From contig JABCPU010000272.1 in the NCBI GenBank assembly GCA_016800925.1, forward strand, positions 1 through 64,000: a stretch of DNA of 64,000 bases, written 5' to 3'. The notes beneath the pieces were generated by a model. That model did no database searches. It was not told the DNA's origin and saw only the letters and a list, made by a program, of their open reading frames with translations. This document shows, piece after piece, positions 1 through 11,564 of this stretch (positions are counted from its first letter, which is position 1; each line of letters starts with the position of its first letter). Origin of the DNA: Suillus spraguei. Lineage: Eukaryota > Basidiomycota > Agaricomycetes > Boletales > Suillaceae. Both the position numbers and the translations under genes were made by a program.

Positions 1-223
1 TCAAACCATTCTTCAAGCAGTTCTTCATCTGTCATCAACTCTGGACCTGAAAGAAATTCATCGTCCAAGCTGCAAGAGTCACCAGTGAGTGGAGACCCAT
101 ACAAAAGAACTTTGAAGTTTGTCTGCTAAGGTTATGTCAAGCCCATGCTCTAGTTGAGTGTTCATATGGGCATGTTTGCGACATGCTGGCTTGCCAGCTT
201 CGTGCAAGAAATTGGCGTAGCTT
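1..223. other. No supported gene; flank of solo LTR
   Basis: I see no recognisable coding domain. On the minus strand there is an acidic stretch with an E-rich end, but it runs off the window edge. The last five bases (agctt, 219-223) are one copy of the target-site duplication of the LTR that follows, so this segment was once contiguous with 994 onward. Confidence 0.5.
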
Positions 224-993
224 TGTCATATACCATACTTCTGATCTCTGATCCGACCATATCCAATCAGATCTGATCGATTCTATTTCCATCTGGTCCA
301 CAGATCCTGTCCAGATCACCCATCCAAATGTGCCCACTTCTCGCACCTTAACTCCCTTGTGTATATCTGCGTCTATCTCCTTTCGTCACTCCTCCTGTTT
401 CCGGTATTCCGGCTGTGTATACTTCCATCCTGTGTCACTGATCCGTTACCTGTGTTTCATTTCCGATTTGTGCTTACTGATCCGCTGCGCATTAACTAAT
501 AGACTTCCGTTACACTTCGTACATAGCCCTCGGTCCCGGACTTGTTGATTATCCATATTAGATACTTACAGTATATAAACCACTTGTAGATCTCCATAGA
601 ACCTTAGTTCGAATATCATCTTAGATTCTGCTCATTCTGTTTCCTCCGGACTTGAGTCACTTTCCGCTCTAAGTCATCTTCCAAGACTTGGGATTGATTC
701 CTTTAGTCTATATCTCTGACTCTATCTTTGGATAGTCCACCTCTGTCAGTTTCTAGTTAGGAACCTGTTCCGAAGCTAGCCTTAATCCTCATTTCATCCC
801 TACACTCCGGATAACCTTCGGACGTACCATATCCGATACCTTCAAATGTCCGGATCCATCACGCAACTCCTTCTGGATCTTTGGACGTATACCTCCTCTC
901 TGAAATAAGGGGCATTACTCAGGAAAGGGGCACAGTGCATGAACTGAGGCCAAAGCCCTTCGGATCTTTCACCCTTTGAGTATGGTCTTAACA
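224..993 (-). repeat. Solo LTR, family A (gypsy1 type)
   Basis: A 770-base sequence that begins TGTCATATACC and ends GGTCTTAACA, the reverse of the LTRs bounding the gypsy1 element. It is flanked by a perfect 5-base duplication, agctt, at 219-223 and 994-998. This is the usual outcome of LTR-LTR recombination that removes the element interior. Confidence 0.93.
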
Positions 994-1967
994 AGCTTGC
1001 TAAGAGACTTGAAAGTCTGAACTGATAGGTTGCAGCACTTTACAGAGTGTAACCACCCAGGCCCGAGAAATAACACTCGATGTCGGCAGCATGAATCTGC
1101 ATTTGGGATAGGTAGAGGTAGTAATGCTTAATTTCTGTTCTTTGAGGCAAGCATTCCAGTCACAAATATGTTTGAGGTGTTTGTCATCGCGACCTTCTAT
1201 ACATGTCGAACAGTAGTTGCATTGATAACAATAGCGACTGGAAGAATTTCGAACTTTTTGCTGTTGGATCAAGCAGTGGGTGATTATTTTTCGAACAGGA
1301 TGACCCTTAGACTTTGTCGACGACATTCTGGCATGTACACAGGCCCAGACACTTCAATGTCCAACATTTGTTATTTGCTCATAGTACAAATTGACTTCTG
1401 CCGACTTCTGCCCAAGGCCCTCGACCTACTGCCGACAATTGCCGCCTGGCAATTGAGAATGGCAGACTTCTGCCCACAACACTAACATTGACACATCAGA
1501 ATGGTCGCACAGGGTGTTTGGAGGCAAAACACTTACCTTACTGAGCAAGGTTCTGAGAAGCCTTGGAAGTAGTAGAGCACGGTGGTTTGGCTTTCCATAA
1601 ATTAGTGTTGGACGGTAGTACATGCATTGGTCCTACGGAGTCCGGACAGAACTTAACGGGGGATAGTTGATCAATATATCATTACGTAATAGAGATCAGG
1701 TATGCATTCATTAACTTTGTCTCGATATTCCCATTCATAGTCGACTCTACTGTATAATACCGCAGCAGCCTGAGCGACCTACGACTCGCTGCGAGGGATT
1801 GTTACAGTAAATCATGTGAGCGCTGCCGCGAATGCATTTAGTATTGAAAGAAGAAATGCGTGTTGTAATCTAGCAGACTTACAGTGGTTTTGTTTCTACA
1901 CTTCCCTGATACTAACTTTCCACTCCCAATAAGAATATTCGCATCCAGAAACATAATAAATATCAAC
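994..1967. other. Intergenic, no confident gene
   Basis: A 108-codon minus-strand ORF (1000-1326) contains a run of Cys and His residues that could be a decayed zinc-binding domain. It has no recognisable family and is next to the LTR, so I do not call it a gene. Nothing else is supported. Confidence 0.4.
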
Positions 1968-3366
1968 CTAGCAATTGCCAGAGGAACTCCCGGACTGTAC
2001 GTCGATCCTGGTAGTAAGGGCAAAGGAGCCTTGGTCATCATCTTGGATGGGTGTGGTAAAGATGCCGGTGTCGACAGATTTATGCAGGTTAAGCATCAGC
2101 CGAGAGACGAGAATCACGGACATGCTAGAGTGCATGGTAAGAATCAATCCGTGTTTGCCGCACCAAATACTCACCAGCTAGTAAATATAGCCAGACTGCC
2201 TCTGGTAGTATTCTTGTCAGTCACCAGTAATGATTAGTCAATCTAATCATAAGAAGCGGGTGTGTGCTCACTGAACCACACTGAACCAAAAAGCAGTAAA
2301 GGTGTGACTCGACAAATATTAATATTTCATTAGTAGACTCACAAAGTACGTCAGGATATTGGGTAGATTAGTTAATGTCATCACCCTAAAGGAATGCGAA
2401 TCAGATTTATCCGAGTCGTCCTTTCGCTAGCAAGCTCACGCGAAATACATCGCACCTGCGTTTGCTTGGATTAATGTTTACGATATCGATGTAGTGAAAA
2501 TTACCATCTTGAAATATGATATCAATTATATTTCTCCTAGCCATTGCTCGAGACAGCCCCCTAGTTTCGCGTATCTTGTAAACTGTGAGGACAAAGATGA
2601 GGGATTCGTAGACAAATAGTGTCGTCCAACCCAACCCAGGACCTGCAATTTAATCAAGTCATAGCATTGTGTTCCACGCAACTCCGACTTGAATTCACTA
2701 ACTGACTGCTCTGCAACGTCTTTTGAGCAAGGACGCGAATTGGTGAGGAAAATGGCGCACATCTCTTCCGAAACTGACTCAAAGCAATTAAATCCTGGCA
2801 CGATGGTACTTGAACGGAGTTGAAATGTTCCCGCCTATAAGTCATAAGCAGACTCCCAGAGACAAAGGCTTACGTGAACACGTACGGTAACTCCCCCAAG
2901 AGCAAAACCGATGATTACCATCCAAGCAAGGAGGCGCCTACTACGGCTGTAGAGAGCATAAGTGCGAAGAGTCAATATAACTGGAAGTGAAGTGTCAGTA
3001 CATGTATATAGTTCTCGCCGTAAATTCTACTCACGGCAAACGAGGACTTGCTGGAGAAACAAAAGTAGTTCTCTGGATATTAAATATGATCCACAGCTAG
3101 GATTCTGTTGAGAAAATAACACATGGAAGCACTAGAGTTGAAACCTCTGGAAATAAGATGTGAGCCTGCCAGCTGCGTACGAGCATATCGAAACCATAGG
3201 ACCTTATCTGAATTAGGCAGAATATACGCAGATAACATATAGACATTGCCGAGCAGAGCGATATAGCGATTGATGAGAAATAATATTGCAGATAGTGCTT
3301 TCGGACGACACCAGATGAAAGTGATCTCATCGATGATAGTCACCATATGGTCGTATATGAGGATAC
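1968..3366 (-). CDS. DUF6533-like seven-helix membrane protein
   Basis: Pieces of a multi-exon gene line up in order on the minus strand with the fungal DUF6533 family, integral membrane proteins of unknown function that are expanded in mushrooms. Seen in order: a helix ending ILIYDHMVTIIDE followed by FIWCRPKA and a second helix (about 3366-3200); VILTLRTYALYSRSRRLLAW near 2980-2920; LFVYESLIFVLTVYK near 2620-2580; YFAVMTLTNLPNILTYF, produced by removing a GT-AG intron near 2436-2384; and the hallmark C-terminal SRLMLNLHKSVD near 2094, ending at a TAG at 1968. Several GT-AG introns of about 50 bases restore the frame between these parts. The N-terminal exon could not be placed: an ATG near 3644 is possible but its reading does not join cleanly. 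Family membership is firm; exact exon ends are not. Confidence 0.72.
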
Positions 3367-5051
3367 CTAGAATATTGTGTCATCGTCCTGAGGCCAAGAT
3401 AAAAAGTCACGGTACTGTCTGCAACGAGAACGGCGTATAATTTGAAGCTCATCGACCTGGGAATGCTCGAGTTCGATCGCCATCAGGATACATCAAATTT
3501 ATATATTACTCACATACGTTGCACTTCACTGAAATCTATTACGATGAGACAGAGCACAACAGGGAAGGGTGTTGATGAGAGAGCCCATCCGACGCTGTTA
3601 TATATTCGCCCTGTTCCATCAGTGAATTGATGAGTTCGTGACATTGTACCCGTACTGATGTCAAGTTGTCATTTGTTCTCGTAATATACCAGACACACAA
3701 TTAACGTCACAGACTCGGATTGGTGTGTCGAACGTGTCATGATATCGATAACTCTGACGGATTCCTTATCCATTGACAAACCAAGCACTATCCTTGGGAA
3801 CAACGCCCAAACCCAGTCCAGGGAAGCCTAGTCTAAGCTTAAGGAACCTCCAGGGTAATCTGAATTTGAAACAGGGCACCTTGTACAGAACTTTAGAAGT
3901 GACGTAGAAATAAACAATGAGCTAATTCACCGAAAGCGCAGACATACCGGATATGATGATTATTACCGATGATGATCGTGAGTTCATGACCGCTGTGAAT
4001 TTATTTCTCAGGGATACAGCATGGTGTGCTCGTCCAGATCACAGTCTGGGTAGATTATGCATAGATTCTGGATGTAGCTCTGACACGGGTATTAGCATAT
4101 CATTCAAAACACAGCAATCTTGCAGGATGTCACTGCATGATGTATTGCAGAATGGAGCAGCACCATTGCTGCACAACCGTCATGATTTACATATTTAGAT
4201 TTTAGATTTACAATTAGACAGATGCATGTGCTACTACTGAGCTCAATTCTCAAACTTCAACAACACTGATTTGCTGAAACGATGTACATCAATACATTAT
4301 CCTGAGGTTCCATCAGACAGACGCTCCACTCGCTGGATCCGGCTTTACCAAGCTGCAAGCAGCCCGACAATGCACAAACCCAAACGTCCTCGAGATCCCC
4401 ACAAGTGGGAACCATATTCTCTGTCGAACGAGTGAACGCTGGTGTCATCTAGCGGAATTGAAGGATGTGGCATGTGTAAACATGCGAGACTCGAGTTAGT
4501 TTCTATAAAATAGATCCTAGCTGAGTATGTTCTGAAGAATCAAAAACGTTTCGAGGTTGGCTTATATAGTTTTCCGTTGATGGTCTGTGCGTGGAAAATT
4601 CGTTGTAACGTAGGGTGCTCCAGGATAGTTTTGCATTCACGACCACACGCAGACCATGGTTTTGATTTTTTTTCGAGGGCCAGGATGCTATGTCATGGTC
4701 ATCTTCTCCGACGTGGCCGATATGCTCGTCGAGAATCCTTGATCAGACTACCTCATCACACACCCTGCTTTCCGCGCCACTCAAGCCATGTGTCTGGTAG
4801 CAATATGGCCTACGCTCTTCCCCAAGACAGTATTCCCGATCCTGGCCAAAAACTGGAAGGGCTCTCCACTGAGGGCTACTTCTAAGTGCACCTCTGGAAC
4901 CTCAATAAAAGCGAGTCATTGCTCGTTCGGAAAGAATCAATGGCCACAGCTCAACGGATCCTTCTCATTTGCAAACCAGGTCCGATGCCTGACTCCTTCG
5001 GTGGAGACATCTTCTCGTATCATCCATACACTGCGACCGATCTATCATACA
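3367..5051. other. Intergenic, no confident gene
   Basis: It may hold the unplaced first exon of the DUF6533-like gene (3367-3650). The rest has only short ORFs without recognisable domains, including overlapping plus-strand ORFs at 4577-5089. Confidence 0.4.
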
Positions 5052-5097
5052 CCTTTTATGACGTAGTATATTCTCCTTTTATGACGTAGTATATTCT
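5052..5097. repeat. 23-bp perfect tandem duplication
   Basis: A 23-base unit beginning CCTTTTATGACGTAG is repeated exactly twice, back to back. Each copy has a TGACGTAG core resembling a half-site for a CREB/ATF-type bZIP factor. The duplication is seen directly; a regulatory role is only a guess. Confidence 0.85.
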
Positions 5098-5394
5098 TGG
5101 AGCAGGATCAGCCTACTTCGACATGGATATGGATATGTGTTCCATGTGGCCGAATTGTAGGCTCGACGTAGTAAGATTAGTATCCAGGTTATTTCCCTTG
5201 TCCAGACGGAGGTTAGCCCACACACAGAGTAATGTGCATTACCTTTCTTGCTGAGTCTTTCGATGTTGTGAATATGCTTGTATCGAAAAAGGGAAAGAGT
5301 GGGTCTCGGCGACGACAATAATTGGTTTAGTGCTTTCGCGTTGTTTTACTGAATCAAGGATGCACTACTCAGTTACCTTTTCAATGACAGAATC

Positions 5395-5640
5395 CCCAGT
5401 CATCAGCAAATAGTCAGTCTGATGTGGTGTAGTATGTTCATACATCAAGGTAACGCAGGACGTTAGGATGCCTAGTATATATATATTACTCAGTGTCTTC
5501 GCCCTAAAGGAATGCAGATCAAATTAACTCGAATCAAAATTTTACTCGCACGAACTTATAGTTTCATCATACGCATGTATTCCGACACAAAATGTCTTGC
5601 ATTCTTTGCAATAGATTCGGTTCAAGGCTGTGAGTACAAA
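5395..5640 (-). pseudogene. Decayed DUF6533 gene fragment
   Basis: On the minus strand, an intron-like end (CATTCCTTTAG) followed by a short hydrophobic reading matches the same intron/exon junction of the DUF6533 gene at about 2384-2340, with related sequence on both sides. The upstream helices and the SRLMLNLH ending are absent, so this looks like a partial duplicate. It is short, and chance similarity cannot be fully excluded. Confidence 0.35.
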
Positions 5641-5674
5641 TCACAGCCAATAGCAACCTTAAGTTGTTGCCCCA

Positions 5675-7200
5675 TTATTTATACAACTTGATACAATCGC
5701 ACCCCGTCGAGAAACTAACAACAGCGATGTGAACATACGTGCCCGCTGCCGCCGCCGTCGCGCAGGGTTTGCAGACTGGAGAGGTACACTTGGTGCACGG
5801 GCCAACAAGTTCCACGTAGTTTTCCTTTGCTACATTCTCCTGGGCTTCTTCGGCACAGTCGTGGCAGAGGTTCGAAGCTCTACAGCCGCGACATCCCACA
5901 AGGTACGAACATCCACCGCAAAATGGCCTATCGCAGCGAAGACAACGTAGAAAGAAGCCACCTTTTTCCGTGCAGAGGTCACACGTCCAGGTTTCTTCGC
6001 ATAGACAGGTTGTGCCGCCGACGACACAATCGATACAGATATCACTGTACCAACAGCGGTGTCCTGCGGCACATGGCCGCCAGCGCATGCAAGCCAAAGG
6101 AAATGCGACGCAGTTGCGCGTAGGGCACATAACTTTCAAACAAACCTTGCATTGGAGGAGGTCACATAGACAACGATCACATCGATAACTGAGTCGGGGG
6201 TCTGTGCTCTCGATAAGGCCTGCATTCAAGAGGAGCTCGTGAAATCTCTGATGCCAACGATTTGAATTGAAACAAATAGATCAATACTATGAATTAGCTC
6301 TCACCTGTATTTGAACTCGTTCCCACACCTGACCTGCAGGGTAGCTCTCTGGTTCGTCTATTTCGTATTCGGATTCATATACGTCGTATTCTGGGTCATT
6401 TGGATCTGGGGCAAATTGAAATCTCACGACGACGAAATCGCAGATGTCTGTCACGATCGGCACAAGCTCAGGCGGGACGGGTATACGCGATTCGTCTGTC
6501 AAGTCCTCGATTTGCATAGACGGTAATATGATAGCAAAGCGTGGAGAAGTCTGGCTGGATAGACCGAAATGAATGAAAAGGCTTGATAGTACAGAAGATT
6601 CGCTAGTTTCTTCAGAATCTTCATAACCAAAGGTTGCGATATGTTTTCCTTCATGGATCCCCAACGGTTCATTTTGTGGGTCCAAAAGCTCGTAAACAGT
6701 CTTCATGATGCGAAATAATTTCACAATCATTGGATGGCAATAATTTTGATCAAGGTCCTCCATGGTCGGCGGGATGATTCTCCAGTTAGGCATAGCGAAG
6801 CAGAATTCGTGATTGCAAGTGAAAATGGTAATAAGTCTAGTAGCAGCCTGAGAAGCGCGCGAGATGCGTTGATATGTCTTAAGTTTTAGGACATAACGAA
6901 GTCTTCATAAGCTACAGAATATGAAAAGATAGAAAGTTAAGAGAATACTTACAAAATCGCGTATATGTCGTGTGCGCCACGCCTCGGGGCTCTGGCGTAG
7001 TTGCAATCAAATATTTGGTGATATCGGCCAGCTGCAGAAATATGAACCGAGCCAGAGTTCACGGCATCCACGACAGCTATCGCAGCGAAATCGCGAGTAT
7101 GCTTATGATCGTTGATATGATCAATCAATAAATCATCGATCAAACAATCGATCATTTCCGTCCCAAGATTATTTGGCCATATTTGTAGCATCTCAGTCAT
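5675..7200 (-). CDS. Cys-rich zinc-binding protein, function unknown
   Basis: A three-exon model holds frame throughout: 6953-7200, 6305-6836 and 5675-6247, with GT-AG introns, giving 450 residues. The first exon has a weak F-box-like look (WPNNLGTEMIDCLIDDLL), but I would not rely on it. The middle is acidic, with a DPNDPEYDVYESEYEIDEPE stretch. The last exon (about 190 residues) is extraordinarily rich in cysteine, in CxxC pairs such as CDRC, CKVC, CDLC, CLRC, CRGC and CTKC. The pattern is regular enough to suggest several RING- or B-box-like zinc sites. I do not recognise a named family. Its ATG is only 35 bases from that of the divergent methyltransferase gene, so the two probably share control sequence. 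The exon 1-2 join is the least certain part. Confidence 0.6.
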
Positions 7201-7235
7201 CCTTGCTCTAGCATTTGGTTGTCTGGGTGTATTTC

Positions 7236-8377
7236 ATGTCCTCGAATCTGCTGAAGCTCCCGAACGGGACTGAACCAGTGACCAATGCAGACGAGGAGGT
7301 CAGCTTAATTCATTTATATCACAATTCAAATCTATACCGTCGCAGGTCTTCCTCGTATACACAGCTCTGAACCAAAAACCACTCAACCTGACAGGACCAG
7401 ATGGGTTCCACGGCCTAGGACACGTCGATTCTCGCAAGGATACTCTTTCCATCCGATTTGAACTCACCGCGCCATCACAGGCAACACCCTCGGCAGCTGC
7501 TGAGTCTAAATCAGCGTCAAGATCACGAAAGGGCAAGTCTGCGAGGAAAACTCGTCGTGAAGAGACTCCGCATGTAATCGAGATTGAGCTCACGCAAGAC
7601 AAAACTGCGCTGCGCAGTCGAAAAGGAGATACTGGGAGTGTCTTGTGGCGAGCGAGGTAGGGCCATGCTGTGTATTTTGTTCGCTTGGCAAATATCCGAT
7701 GAGGTGATGGTAGCATAGCGTTCGCTCAAGCGATCTTGCAGCAGCATCGCTTTCCTCCAAGCAAACCCTTAGTTGATAAGGATCTGCTAAGAGAGAGCCA
7801 TGTACTCGAGTTAGGGTGAATTTAAACGTTCAATGTGGTTGCTGTTTTTATTCACCCCGATCGGTTGGACAGTGCAGGCACAGGTTTACTTAGCATCGCG
7901 CTTTCTGCATGTACGAAGAGCTACACTGCAACGGACATCGCGCCCCTTGTCCCACTTATCCGAAAAAACGTTGCTCTTAATTTCGTGGGTTGGACGCAAA
8001 ATACAAAGCCCCCAGAGGGATCACCAGGATCGAATATCTCTGTGGAAGAGCTAGACTGGGAAATATTGCTGTCCTTGCCGCCAACTGGTCGGTCACGCTA
8101 TTACCCCACGCCGCCTGAGCCTGACGCCAAGTGGGATCTCGTCCTGATTGTTGATTGTATTTACCACCCTTCGCTTCTTCCCGCACTTGTCGAGACAATC
8201 GAGACTGTCTCAACTGCAGGGCAAACTTGGGCGTTAGTGATCGTTGAACTGAGACAAGAAGATGTCGTGAGGGAGTTTCTTGAGATATGGTTGAACAAGG
8301 GGACTTGGCGGTTGTTCAGAGTAGATGGGCTTTTGGATTTACCTTATACGATTTGGGCCTGTCAGAAGTATGCTTGA
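7236..8377 (+). CDS. Family-16 (METTL21-like) protein methyltransferase
   Basis: Four exons, join(7236..7298, 7346..7656, 7714..7815, 7873..8377), all with GT-AG introns of 47-57 bases, encode 326 residues. The seven-beta-strand methyltransferase signature ELGAGTGLLSI, the S-adenosylmethionine-binding loop, is assembled across the last intron. It is followed by an acidic TATDIA strand end and by LVLIVDCIYHPSLLPALVETI, the post-I region typical of family 16 (yeast Rrg1/Efm and human METTL21 proteins). These enzymes methylate lysines on proteins such as elongation factors or chaperones. The substrate here cannot be told from sequence. The N-terminal half carries a basic, Ser/Ala-rich linker. 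It is divergent from the Cys-rich gene with a very short gap. Confidence 0.85.
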
Positions 8378-8763
8378 GCATCAAGGCTATTCAAGATGTC
8401 GTTGTCGGATCATTGTCCCCCTCGGTGCTTGCACAGCATTTGAGATCATGAAGATGGACTAGAAGAACTGAGCGTGCGAGTCTCCCTAGATGCGGACCCT
8501 ATTCTATTATAAAAAGTTGGTACATAGTTACATAGTTATATAAAGACTTAAAGAATAGGTTGGTCTAGAACAATTGCCAAGATGTCAGACCAAGCCGCTG
8601 ACTAAAATATACGTCGATCGTCCGCAGTACCAAGACACTCTCACTTGTGCTGCTGTGCGAGCACACGAAAACGTTCATTCTTTTCCTCATCACTGCCTCT
8701 TTCAATACTGTATATCATCTGCACATTAAGTCCCCGTTTTCATCGCTTTCAACAGTATTTGCA
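8378..8763. other. Intergenic / aspartic protease upstream region
   Basis: This is the gap between the methyltransferase stop and the protease start. An in-frame upstream ATG at 8647 would add 39 residues before the signal peptide. I prefer the ATG at 8764 because it puts the hydrophobic leader at the N terminus. Confidence 0.5.
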
Positions 8764-10490
8764 ATGCTTTCCTCATTGGCTCTTGTACTGTCTTACTTCC
8801 TCATCATTTCACCAAATGCTTCTGCTGCCCCAAATCTAGTCCCAGCTGCTGGCCAGTCTATCCCCCTCATCCGAAGAGCTCAACCTGAACGAACCGTTGC
8901 TGAATGGGAAATATGGGCTAAGAATGAGCGTGAGGTCCTCACCGCCAAGTATGGGGGAAACACAGAGAAAAGGAGTAGTACCGGAACAAATTTGTAAGGG
9001 TTGGCTCCTACCAGATCCATTTCGCCATCGTTGATCACTTTACAGGTTGACCAACCAGAATGCAGATTCAAGGTCAGTCGGTGATTTCCTGCCGTAGATT
9101 ATTTCATCGAATTTCATTACAGTTATTTCGGAACTGTGGCCATAGGAACACCACCGGTCTCCTTTAATGTCATCCTTGACACTGGTTCATCGTGAGTCAT
9201 TTACCCCTGACGAAATGTTCTGCAACCGTGTTCAAATACAAATTAGCGATCTCTGGGTCGCAGATCAAGCCTGCACCACGGGCTGTTCCAAAGTTCAGCT
9301 ATTCAATGACCTGAGCTCATCTACTTTCCACAACTTGTCTCAGCCCTTCAACATCGAATACGGTTCTGGTGCCGCAACAGGTACATTGGGCCAAGATGTC
9401 GTACAGATGGCTGGGTTCTCTGTTCCTAATCAGATTTTCGGTGTTGTTACGCAGGCAACGTCGGGCCTTTTGAACCCACCCGTGTCTGGCTTGTTGGGCT
9501 TGGCTTGGCTTGGCATAGCTACCTCGAAAGCGGTACCGTTCTGGCAGACCTTGGCAAGCTCTGGGGCATGGTCAGATCCTGTCATGGCGTTTCAGCTCAC
9601 GCGGTTCGTCAATGCTTCAAACGTTAACGCTGAGGAACCCGGTGGATCGTTCACTATGGGTATGTCGTCTTTTCTTGGAGTCTGTTTACAACTTCATGGA
9701 TGATTGCTAGGCTTTGTCAATAGCAGTCTTTACACCGGCACCATTGATTATCAGTCTATTTCATCACAATCTTATTGGATTTTACCTATGACATGTGAGT
9801 CTATCCGTCGTTTAGCTTTGCAAAAATTGACACCGATTACCTTCAAGCGTTAAGTGTTCAAGGAAGCTCTATCACCATCCCCTCTGGTTCTTCATCCAAC
9901 TCCGCCATCGATACCGGGACTACTCTCGTCGGCGGTCCCTCCAGTGCCATCCAAAACATCTTTGCACAGATTCCAGGTTCACAGCCCGGCACAGGCAACT
10001 GGCAGGGATATTGGACCTACCCTTGCAGCACCGCCGTCAATGTCGCCATCTCATTCGGCGGACCCAGCTGGCCCATCTCCCCCGCCGACTTCCAACTCAC
10101 GAAGATCAGCTCCTCCCAATGCGTCGGTGCCTTCTTCGAACTGAACACAAGTGGCAGTGCGCCAGATTGGATCGTTGGTGACACTTTCCTCGTAAGCTTG
10201 CTTTCTGCTGCTCAAGTAGCCAATATGCTCACTTGGAGTGATCGTAGAAAAATGTTTATTCAGTTTTCCGGTACAGCCCAGCTGCTGTGGGTTTTGCTGC
10301 ACTGTCGAACACCGCGCTTGCTATGAACGGGCTTAATGGTCCTGCTCCTTCGCCTACTATTGGTTCGATCTCAGCTAGTGCGACAGCGGGCACGGGGGGT
10401 GGAACTAATGCTGCCTCTCACCGTTGGAGTGTTCCATGGGCACCGCTTGTATGTGGTATCTCCATTGCTGTCGGTGCTGCGTGGATGTGA
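8764..10490 (+). CDS. Secreted pepsin-type aspartic protease (A1)
   Basis: Seven exons, join(8764..8993, 9046..9072, 9123..9191, 9247..9659, 9711..9794, 9848..10191, 10248..10490), give 469 residues. Order: signal peptide (MLSSLALVLSYFLIISPNAS), a basic propeptide of about 60 residues, the flap-side lobe with catalytic DTGSSDLW (the motif spans an intron), the second catalytic motif AIDTGTTLV, and the C-terminal lobe ending DWIVGDTFL and YSVFRYSPAAVGFA. Both catalytic Asp residues are present, so the enzyme should be active. After the fold there is a Gly/Ser/Thr/Ala-rich spacer and a final hydrophobic segment (VCGISIAVGAAW), the usual look of a GPI-anchored fungal yapsin-like protease. It should act on proteins at the cell surface or outside. 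Confidence 0.93.
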
Positions 10491-11564
10491 GACGTCTTGC
10501 ATTGGATTAATTAAGGATGGATGTGTGCTTGGTCAGGGACTTTTTTTACTAATTATTTGTTTATTAACAATGGACTCCACCGGACAACATTACTACACCA
10601 TGGATTGTATATTTACCATCAGTATGATATGGGTCTATATTGAGCGAATGTCTTGCATGGCCCCCAAAAAATGCAATTTATTGTTATGATTGTTAGGGTT
10701 CGGCCCTACTAACTTTCATCATCTTGCTCCATGGCAAGCAATATTATTTTCTGCGCTGCCATTTTATCGCGAACGCACCCGGAAGAGCACACAAACGCAC
10801 CAGCCATTTTTTCTACACGCGAAATTCGTGTGAACCCCACTTAAGTGCGAGAGTGAGCGCGATACACAAACTGTACTGTCTTGACCAAAAACGGACGTTT
10901 GACCTGAGCTAACTAAAAAGTATATATGCACAGCATCTTAGCCTCTGTAAAACCACTGAAATGAACGCTTAGCTTAAGCGCATTACGGACGCTTACGACT
11001 TCAGTAGCGCATTCATGCAATTGGTGGAGATGTCTAGGCTTCACTGTTATTATTTTATTTTGCTATTCTAAACATACGAGATGATTGCATCTAATCTCTC
11101 GCATCCCGCTGAAGATAGAACAGCTTGAAAAGTGTGATTATAAGGAGCCGAGTCGACTAACTCAGGCTGTGCAATAACGCGAGAGCCGACACTGACTAAA
11201 TATAGTTCGCGCCTCAAAGGCTCGTTTCTGGATTTTTCATTTGCTGATGGGCCCGCGGCCCCTCCTGTCGAACCAAGTTACATTTGCTGATGTAGATGCA
11301 TTACACTGCCAGTTTGGGTGAGAAGGTAATGCAGCCTACACTTGACCCATCTCCTGCATCACACTCTACTGATATCTACCGGATTTAATGTATTATCTCT
11401 ACAGGGTCTTGTGGTTCCTACTATGTGTTCCATATAGCTTTCGCACTAGCTCGTTTGGGGCAAAGCGGCACTTGGCAGTATATCATAAAATGCAGGACAC
11501 TTTAACTTTAACACCCACGGCTCATTGGACTGATTGTGACACACATTCTATCGACATCATAAAG
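10491..11564. other. Intergenic, upstream of P450 copy 1
   Basis: No gene seen. The last part (from about 11390) resembles the sequence before the second P450 copy (about 44060-44226), so it belongs to the duplicated block. Confidence 0.6.

Noticed and set aside
1000..1326. Cys/His-containing minus-strand ORF as a zinc-finger gene
   Set aside because: The spacing fits no known finger, there is no supporting exon on either side and it lies against an LTR insertion site.
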